Origin: DATLNM01 sp035536775
Lineage (GTDB): Bacteria > Actinomycetota > CADDZG01 > WHSQ01
Length of the DNA: 64,000 nucleotides
Direction: 5' to 3'
Assembly (NCBI GenBank): GCA_035536775.1
Contig: DATLNM010000017.1
Location: 11,686 to 75,685, forward strand
A program made the translations under genes and the position numbers. Of the stretch, positions 59,135 through 64,000 are shown one piece after another. Within the stretch, counting starts at the first letter, position 1. Each line of letters starts with the position of its first letter. The notes beneath the pieces are model-generated. The model did not search any database. It had not been told where the DNA came from and saw nothing but the letters and a program-made list of their open reading frames with translations.

Positions 59135-60208
59135 CTAGATGCAGGTCGCAAGCGCGTTGTCAGCATCTACGCGTCCGGCCCCGTAGATCGAGTCCCATCC
59201 CGGAGCACCGAGATCCTCGGCGGTCGCGAGGAGACAGTCGAAGATGTCTGGCCCCGCGAGACCGGTTGCGGCCAGCAGCCCGGCCGTCCCGGAGACATGG
59301 GGTGCAGCCATTGAGGTCCCGGAGTCGAAGTCGAAACCGGCCTCGGGCGAGCAGGCAGAACCTTTGGCGCTGCGGAGGTAAGTCGAGACGATGTCGCCGT
59401 TGCACGTAAGGCCGTCGCCACCGGGAGCAACCATGAAGGGCTGGCTCGGGTCTGCGTCGGAGTTCGAATAGAACGTGCGCAGATCACGGACGTCGGTCGC
59501 TCCAACGCAGATCGCGCGGGGATGCGCCGAGGGCTCCGCGCACACCGGCACGGACGCGTTGCCCGCCGCGATGACGACGACCGCGCCCTTATCGACGGCG
59601 TAGTCGATCGCGCTGTACAGCGGGCCCATGCGGCCTAGGATCCTGTTCACTTCGCCGGGACCGGGGTCGAAAGCGAGCGACAGATTGATGACGGTGGCGC
59701 CCTTGTCGGCCGCGAATCTCACCCCGGCACCGACCTCTTCGGTGTTGCCGTTGCCGCCTCGGTCCAAGACGCGCACCGGCATGAGTGAAGCACCGCGCGC
59801 GATGCCGGCGATCCCGATGCCGTTGTCGGCAGCGGCTCCGATGATCCCGGCGACATGGGTGCCGTGGCCGTTGCGGTCCTGGGGGCCGTCCTGGACGCAT
59901 GTCCTCCTCGGAGGCCTCCCAGTGCAGATGCCCTTGGGCTCGACGAAATCAGCATCGGGGTAGACGACGAGCTTGTCGACGAGGTCGGGGTGGTCGAGGT
60001 CAACGCCTGTGTCGACCACGGCTATCAGGGCCCCCGTCCCGTCGGAAACCTCCCACGCAGCCGGCGCGCCGATCTTGTCCAACCCCCATTGAGAGCTGCG
60101 ATAGGTGTCCGGCACGCCCGGGGCGGTGTCTCGGGCCGTGGCCGGTCCGGCGCTCAGGGTGGCGCCCGTCAACAGTGCCGCGACCAGCGACACGACTTGC
60201 TTCAGCAT
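59135..60208 (-). CDS. Secreted subtilisin-family (S8) serine peptidase
   Basis: 357 residues from the ATG at 60208 (GGGAG 5 nt upstream; ATG 60223 is also in frame). Signal peptide about 1-25 with cleavage near ATAR. No long propeptide is evident. Catalytic Asp in AVVDTGVDLDHPD, His in RNGHGTHVAGI, Ser in SGTSMAAPHVSG. Six Cys in the body suggest disulfides. Exported protease. Converges with rtcB (7-bp gap). Upstream of it lies mutM on the same strand after 100 bp. Confidence 0.92.
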   Translation of the reverse strand: MLKQVVSLVAALLTGATLSAGPATARDTAPGVPDTYRSSQWGLDKIGAPAAWEVSDGTGALIAVVDTGVDLDHPDLVDKLVVYPDADFVEPKGICTGRPPRRTCVQDGPQDRNGHGTHVAGIIGAAADNGIGIAGIARGASLMPVRVLDRGGNGNTEEVGAGVRFAADKGATVINLSLAFDPGPGEVNRILGRMGPLYSAIDYAVDKGAVVVIAAGNASVPVCAEPSAHPRAICVGATDVRDLRTFYSNSDADPSQPFMVAPGGDGLTCNGDIVSTYLRSAKGSACSPEAGFDFDSGTSMAAPHVSGTAGLLAATGLAGPDIFDCLLATAEDLGAPGWDSIYGAGRVDADNALATCI

Positions 60209-60317
60209 CGTTCTCCCAGTCATCGAACGGTGGGGCCCGCCCGGGCTTCCGTTCTAATAACGACCTGCCGCCCTTAAAGGTTGGACGTCCCGGGGCCCGC
60301 TCCTGGCCCTGAACCGC

Positions 60318-61121
60318 CTAGATGCGCTGGCAGCGGGCGCAATAGGTGGTTCCTCGGCCCCCCAGGGTCACCTTGCGGAGCGGCTTCCCGCAGCGGGGGC
60401 ACGGCCGGCCGGCCTGCCCATAGGCCACCAGGAACGAGGCGTTGCGGCCCCCCTCGCCGTTGACCATCTGATAGTCGCGGAAGGTCGTCCCTTCCCTCTC
60501 GACGGCACCGGCGAGGACCTCGACGATGGCTCCGTGAAGGGCATATGCCCGGGACCTCCCCACGCTTCTCGAGGCCGGATGGATCTTGGAACGCCATAGC
60601 GCTTCGTCGGCGTAGATGTTCCCGACGCCGGCGACCGGCTTCTGGCTCAGCAGGAAAGGCTTGATGGGGCTCGAGGTCCGCGCGAGGTCGCGTGCGAAAC
60701 CCTCAGGGTCGAAGTCCTCAGACAGCGGCTCGGGGCCGAGCGCAGCGAGCGTGGGGATCGAGCGGTAGTCCCCGGCGGATACGACCGCCATCCGTCCGAA
60801 GCGCCTCGGATCGCGGAACACGAGCGTGCGCCCATCGTCGAGACGGATCTTTGCCCTCGCATAGGCGTCCTCGACGTCGAAACGGAAGGCCCCGGTCATT
60901 CCGAGGTGAAGGATCAATTCGAGACTTCCGTCGAGCGGCGCGATGAGGAACTTCCCACGCCGGCCGACCTGCTGGATGGTGTGGCCTACGGCGCGTTCGG
61001 GCGACAGGAACTGACGGGGCACCGTAGGTATGGGATCGGTCCATACGGCCTCGATCCGCCGTCCGCTCAACTCCGGGTCGAGCCCCCGGCGAACAGATTC
61101 GACCTCGGGGAGCTCAGGCAT
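60318..61121 (-). CDS. mutM: Formamidopyrimidine-DNA glycosylase
   Basis: Removes 8-oxoguanine and formamidopyrimidines from DNA. 267 residues. N-terminal catalytic PELPEVESVRRGL (Pro nucleophile, Glu), Lys in GRRGKFLI, H2TH region with VAGVGNIYADEALW, and the C-terminal zinc finger CPRCGKPL / YCARCQR. Complete with typical length. ATG preceded by a -10 box at 6 nt, so leaderless transcription is likely. Confidence 0.96.
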   Translation of the reverse strand: MPELPEVESVRRGLDPELSGRRIEAVWTDPIPTVPRQFLSPERAVGHTIQQVGRRGKFLIAPLDGSLELILHLGMTGAFRFDVEDAYARAKIRLDDGRTLVFRDPRRFGRMAVVSAGDYRSIPTLAALGPEPLSEDFDPEGFARDLARTSSPIKPFLLSQKPVAGVGNIYADEALWRSKIHPASRSVGRSRAYALHGAIVEVLAGAVEREGTTFRDYQMVNGEGGRNASFLVAYGQAGRPCPRCGKPLRKVTLGGRGTTYCARCQRI

Positions 61122-61127
61122 GGCCCA

Positions 61128-61133
61128 AGATTA
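61128..61133 (-). promoter_or_regulatory. -10 box of a probable leaderless mutM transcript
   Basis: TAATCT on the minus strand, then exactly 6 nt, then the mutM ATG at 61121. No ribosome site between. Confidence 0.5.
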
Positions 61134-61163
61134 GGACGTGCCGGGGAGGGAGCCTCCCCGCAC

Positions 61164-61736
61164 TCACAACCGGAAGTTCGCGTACCTGCCGTTCGGGGCG
61201 TAGTCGTAGACCTCCGCGAGCCTGGAGTCGGTCGCGCCCATGTTGAGCCGGGTGGTCACCTTCCACCGGAAGGCATCGGGGAAATCCGCGAGCTGGGCTG
61301 GGTCGATCGAGATGGTTACCAACCTCCCTTCGACCAACACCTCTCCGGGGAACCCGCCGGTGACGGTGGACCGCCCGCCCCCCGTAGATTTCGACACGTA
61401 CGACCCCACCACCTCATGGCCGATGCTGACGGTCAGCGACCATTCCGTCGTCCCGTCGACGTGCCAGGCAACGTCGTAATAGCCGCCCTTGACCTCGTGG
61501 GGAACCTCGACCGAGAGCTCGGCTTCGAACACGAGGAGGTCGCCCTCTTGCCTCACTTCGGCAGTGCGGATGTCGGCGATGGCCCTGAGGTCCGGACGCC
61601 GATTGGACCCGACGAAGTTCAGGTCGCGGATCGGGTCGTCGATCGACTCCTCCACCGTGGGGGCGAATATGAGCGGAGCCGAGGCGGCCGCTACCAGCGC
61701 GATCATCGCTACCAGCAGCCCGATAGTCCTATCCAT
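61164..61736 (-). CDS. Membrane-anchored or secreted protein, unknown
   Basis: 190 residues from the ATG at 61736 (an ATG at 61751 is in frame). An N-terminal hydrophobic segment (about 4-24, LLVAMIALVAAASAPLIF) acts as signal or anchor. The rest is beta-rich with DLNFVGSNRRPDLRAIADIRTAEV and KVTTRLNMGATDS, giving a carbohydrate-binding-like impression, but nothing is recognised. Divergent from the GT87 gene with start codons 14 bp apart, so the two may share control. Confidence 0.6.
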   Translation of the reverse strand: MDRTIGLLVAMIALVAAASAPLIFAPTVEESIDDPIRDLNFVGSNRRPDLRAIADIRTAEVRQEGDLLVFEAELSVEVPHEVKGGYYDVAWHVDGTTEWSLTVSIGHEVVGSYVSKSTGGGRSTVTGGFPGEVLVEGRLVTISIDPAQLADFPDAFRWKVTTRLNMGATDSRLAEVYDYAPNGRYANFRL

Positions 61737-61741
61737 AGACT
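61736..61741 (+). promoter_or_regulatory. Candidate -10 box for the GT87-like gene
   Basis: TAGACT, then 8 nt, then the ATG at 61750. The spacing is slightly longer than in the other leaderless candidates. Confidence 0.35.
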
Positions 61742-61749
61742 CTGCCAGC

Positions 61750-62955
61750 ATGACAGAGCAAGGGACCTTCTCGCGGAGGGCACTGATCACCCTGCTTCTC
61801 GTCTTCGTCGTCACGAGAGGGCTGGGGGTCTGGGTGTCCGTGCGTCCGGAAGGCTACGGCAGAGACATCAAGGTGACGCGCGACTACGAGCTCTACGAGC
61901 AGTGGGCCACCAGGATCGTCGACGGTAGCGCCCCCCCCTACAAGACAGTGGACCTCGAGTACCCGCCTGGGTCTCTGCTGCAACTGCTTCCTCCCGGGAT
62001 CGCAGATCGCGACCTCGCCGACTACCGCGCCGTCTTCGTCGTGCTTGCGGTGCTGCTCGATGTCCTCGCGCTGGCCTTCCTGTACTGGCTCGCGGTGAGA
62101 TGGGGCTCTCTCGCGGGGCCGTGGGCATGGACAGTCGGCCTCGCCCTGCTGGGGCCGCTTCCGTACGCTCGCCTGGATCTCCTGCCCGCCCTCGCCACGA
62201 TCGTCGCGGCCGAGCGGGCAGCGGTCGGGAGTTGGGGCTTCTCCGGAGGCTGGTTGGGATTCGCCGCCGCGACGAAGCTCTACCCCGCGCTACTGATGCC
62301 CGGCGCGGCCGCCGCGTCTCGCGACCAGACGAAGTGGCTGACCGGGGCGGCGGCCGGGATCGCGCTCCCCCTCCTGCCGTTTGTCCTCATGCTTCCCGAT
62401 GTCCTGAGCGACGTCTTCGGGTATCACGGTGAGAGGGGCATCCAGATCGAGAGCCTATGGGGGTCGGGTTTATTCGTGGCGATCCGGAATGGGTACAACC
62501 TGGAGATCGATGCCGACTTCGGCGCGTATCACTTCAACACCGCGCTCGTGCCGCTGATGAAGCTCGCGGCCTCGGCGATAACCGTGGGCGCCGTCCTCGC
62601 GGCCCCGTTGGTGTTGCGCAGAACCAAACAGCCTCAGGCGATCGCGTTGAGCCAAGTTGCGTTTCCGGTCCTGGCGCTCGCCGTGGCTTTCGGCACGGTC
62701 CTGTCGCCGCAGTACCTCATATGGCTGTTGGCGCTGGGAGCCGTGGCACTGTGCACGCCCGATTCGCCCCTTCGTCCCCCGATCTATCTGATGTGCGCGG
62801 CCGCCTTCCTCACGCACCTGTTGTTCCCCTTCTTCTACAACAGGCTCCAGGCCTTCGAAGCCGTTCCCGTGTTCCTATTGGTGGTCCGCAACCTCTTGCT
62901 CGTGCTCGTCGCGCTGTGGGCCACCGTCGCGACCCGGCGGTGGTTGCGGGCGTGA
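61750..62955 (+). CDS. GT87-like (DUF2029) polyprenyl-phosphate sugar transferase
   Basis: 401 residues, about ten membrane helices. The N-terminal helix is followed by an external loop with YELYEQWATRIVDGSAPPYKTVDLEYPPGS, matching the Asp-containing first loop of GT-C mannosyltransferases; FAAATKLYPALLMPG and LSPQYLIWLLALGAVAL are also typical of GT87. Likely transfers mannose or arabinose from a polyprenyl carrier to an envelope glycan. ATG at 61750; a much longer frame overlaps the divergent neighbour and is not credible. Confidence 0.85.
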   Translation: MTEQGTFSRRALITLLLVFVVTRGLGVWVSVRPEGYGRDIKVTRDYELYEQWATRIVDGSAPPYKTVDLEYPPGSLLQLLPPGIADRDLADYRAVFVVLAVLLDVLALAFLYWLAVRWGSLAGPWAWTVGLALLGPLPYARLDLLPALATIVAAERAAVGSWGFSGGWLGFAAATKLYPALLMPGAAAASRDQTKWLTGAAAGIALPLLPFVLMLPDVLSDVFGYHGERGIQIESLWGSGLFVAIRNGYNLEIDADFGAYHFNTALVPLMKLAASAITVGAVLAAPLVLRRTKQPQAIALSQVAFPVLALAVAFGTVLSPQYLIWLLALGAVALCTPDSPLRPPIYLMCAAAFLTHLLFPFFYNRLQAFEAVPVFLLVVRNLLLVLVALWATVATRRWLRA

Positions 62956-62980
62956 CCTGGGTCAACGGTGTGTGGCTGTC

Positions 62981-63676
62981 CTAGCCCGACTTCTTCTCCT
63001 CAGTGATCTGCCACTCGGGGGGAAGCTTCCGGAGTTTGATGCACGACCCTTCCCACCGAGCGACGTCGTCACCCACCGGCAACTCGACGTCGAGCGTGGC
63101 CTCCGCGCCGGCTTGGACCTGAAGGATGTTCGTGTACGCATCGACCTGGTGGAGATTGCCATTGCGGTCAACGGCTTCGAACGTACGGATCGTCAGGAGG
63201 TCCCCTGACGCCGATAGAGGGCTGATGGTGCACTGGACAAGAGCATCCTCGTTCGTGCGGTTGCCTATGGACGCCTTGAAAACGCCGTTCGCGCGTGCGA
63301 CCAGGAACTCGATGGGATATCTGGCATCGGGGTCAGGATCGGCGACATGCGAGGGCGGGGCTTCGGTTGGATCAGGCGCCGCCTCGGCCACCGTCCCCCG
63401 AAGCAGAACCACCCCGTAACCAACGACGACGGCACCAACGAGGGCAAGTACGGTCGCGATCGCAGCCACGCGCGCGGAGGCACGGTCGATCATCGCGACC
63501 TCTCTCTTTCGACGAGCTGACCTACTTGAGATCTTGGCCAAGTGCTTGGAGCGTGCCCACCATCCCAGCGCAGCGAGAAGAACGGCCGCCCCCGCAGCGA
63601 CGAACACATAAGCCGTGCCGTCCGGGTGCGAGTCGGGTGTTACGCCATGGGCGATAAGAAGGCGGGCGTCCAGCAT
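62981..63676 (-). CDS. Membrane protein with two N-terminal helices, unknown
   Basis: 231 residues. Two hydrophobic segments (about 22-42 and 69-92) separated by a basic loop (KISSRSARRKREVA), then an external domain of about 130 residues with two Cys and an acidic Pro-rich hinge (DPTEAPPSHVADPD). No family recognised. Opposes the GT87 gene with a 26-bp gap. Preceded by the terminator of the right-edge gene. Confidence 0.6.
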   Translation of the reverse strand: MLDARLLIAHGVTPDSHPDGTAYVFVAAGAAVLLAALGWWARSKHLAKISSRSARRKREVAMIDRASARVAAIATVLALVGAVVVGYGVVLLRGTVAEAAPDPTEAPPSHVADPDPDARYPIEFLVARANGVFKASIGNRTNEDALVQCTISPLSASGDLLTIRTFEAVDRNGNLHQVDAYTNILQVQAGAEATLDVELPVGDDVARWEGSCIKLRKLPPEWQITEEKKSG

Positions 63677-63737
63677 GATGGCAAGACTCTAGCGAACAAC
63701 TGTCCTCCCCCCTCACACCATCCAAAGCACCACAAAG

Positions 63738-63767
63738 AAGAGCGGCCCCCCGAAGGGGGCCGCTCTT
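63738..63767 (-). terminator. Strong UUCG-loop terminator of the right-edge gene
   Basis: A 13-bp perfect stem (63738-63750 with 63755-63767) around a loop that reads UUCG in the minus direction (closing C-G), followed on that strand by TTTGTGG. It lies 23 bp after the stop of the right-edge coding region. On the plus strand the loop reads CGAA and is followed by TTTA, so weak bidirectional use is possible. Confidence 0.8.
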
Positions 63768-63789
63768 TACTGCTCGGTGCGCTGGGGAT

Positions 63790-64000
63790 CTAGCGCCGGA
63801 CGCGCACCGCCTTCTTGCGGGACTTGCCACCGAGGTGGTCATCGTCCTGCTTGGACCAACGAGTCTGGAACACTGTGGATCTCCGGACCCGCTGAGTGAA
63901 CTTAGCGGTACAGGTCGAGCTCAGCTGCTTTTTGGCAACCTTGGCGAAGCTGCCACCCACGCTGCGGAACAGGGTGACATCGGTGCCGGCATGGTTGCCA
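63790..64000 (-). CDS. C-terminal part of a secreted/surface repeat protein (runs off the window)
   Basis: The minus frame is open from the window edge to a TAG at 63790, giving 69 residues ending in SRKKAVRVRR. Motif-like parts GTDVTLFRSVGGSFAKVA and STVFQTRWSKQDDDHLGG resemble the beta-sandwich repeats at the C-termini of actinobacterial secreted proteins (V-x-L-x-R ... F-x-x-R-x). This is a resemblance, not a firm match. The start lies beyond the window. A strong terminator follows. Confidence 0.6.
   Translation of the reverse strand, partial: GNHAGTDVTLFRSVGGSFAKVAKKQLSSTCTAKFTQRVRRSTVFQTRWSKQDDDHLGGKSRKKAVRVRR

Overview
The window is GC-rich and densely coded on both strands. It looks like a chromosomal segment of an actinobacterium, probably an uncultured lineage. 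The support is a full actinobacterial-type Mce lipid-import operon (ATPase, two YrbE permeases, six Mce proteins, one Mce-associated protein), an F420-type LLM oxidoreductase, a mycobacterial-type LeuB, a DUF222-HNH protein, a five-helix Sec/Tat molybdoenzyme, and many genes whose -10 box sits 6-7 nt before the start codon (leaderless transcripts). Family and genus cannot be resolved from the sequence alone. No rRNA, tRNA, CRISPR array, transposase or phage gene was seen.

Layout. 1-7.55 kb: branched-chain amino acid operon ilvB(partial)-ilvN-ilvC-leuA-leuC-leuD-leuB. It ends with a separate small gene that is the detached LeuA regulatory domain, while leuA itself stops after the catalytic part. 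7.7-9.6 kb: a small secreted Cys peptide and a CocE/NonD hydrolase. 9.6-12.7 kb (minus): membrane sulfite-oxidase-like enzyme, MBL-fold hydrolase, YgfZ. 12.8-16.9 kb: acyl-CoA dehydrogenase, SCP2-alpha/beta hydrolase fusion, second CocE hydrolase. 17-20 kb: DUF1800-DUF1501-cupredoxin cluster. 20-22.4 kb (minus): two acyl-CoA dehydrogenases. 22.6-33.2 kb: the Mce operon. 33.2-36.6 kb: pterin dehydratase, LLM oxidoreductase, ispH, a 17-bp minisatellite, nth. 36.6-39.3 kb: paaABCD. 39.3-42.5 kb: a GAF/GGDEF/HD-GYP c-di-GMP protein. 42.7-48.6 kb: aldehyde dehydrogenase, membrane-tethered ECF sigma factor, UbiB-like kinase, M28 peptidase, LysM protein. 48.6-57.2 kb: membrane protein, DUF222-HNH, then the MoxR-DUF58-transglutaminase-phosphoesterase operon and a small membrane protein. 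57.2-64 kb: archease-RtcB, subtilase, mutM, a GT87-like transferase, membrane proteins and a secreted-protein fragment at the right edge.

How the genes work together. The ilv/leu operon makes valine, leucine and isoleucine precursors. Mce import, three acyl-CoA dehydrogenases, the SCP2-hydrolase and the phenylacetyl-CoA epoxidase subunits suggest an aerobic heterotroph using lipids and aromatics. Two of the acyl-CoA dehydrogenase genes carry an identical palindromic operator, so a shared repressor is likely.

Most notable observations: the split leuA; a dispersed hairpin repeat that has become the C-terminal tail of IlvB and recurs 43 kb away with compensatory stem changes; a shared symmetric -10 box between the nth and paaA start codons; a bipartite inverted 17-bp minisatellite; and a sigma factor fused to a transmembrane and external domain.
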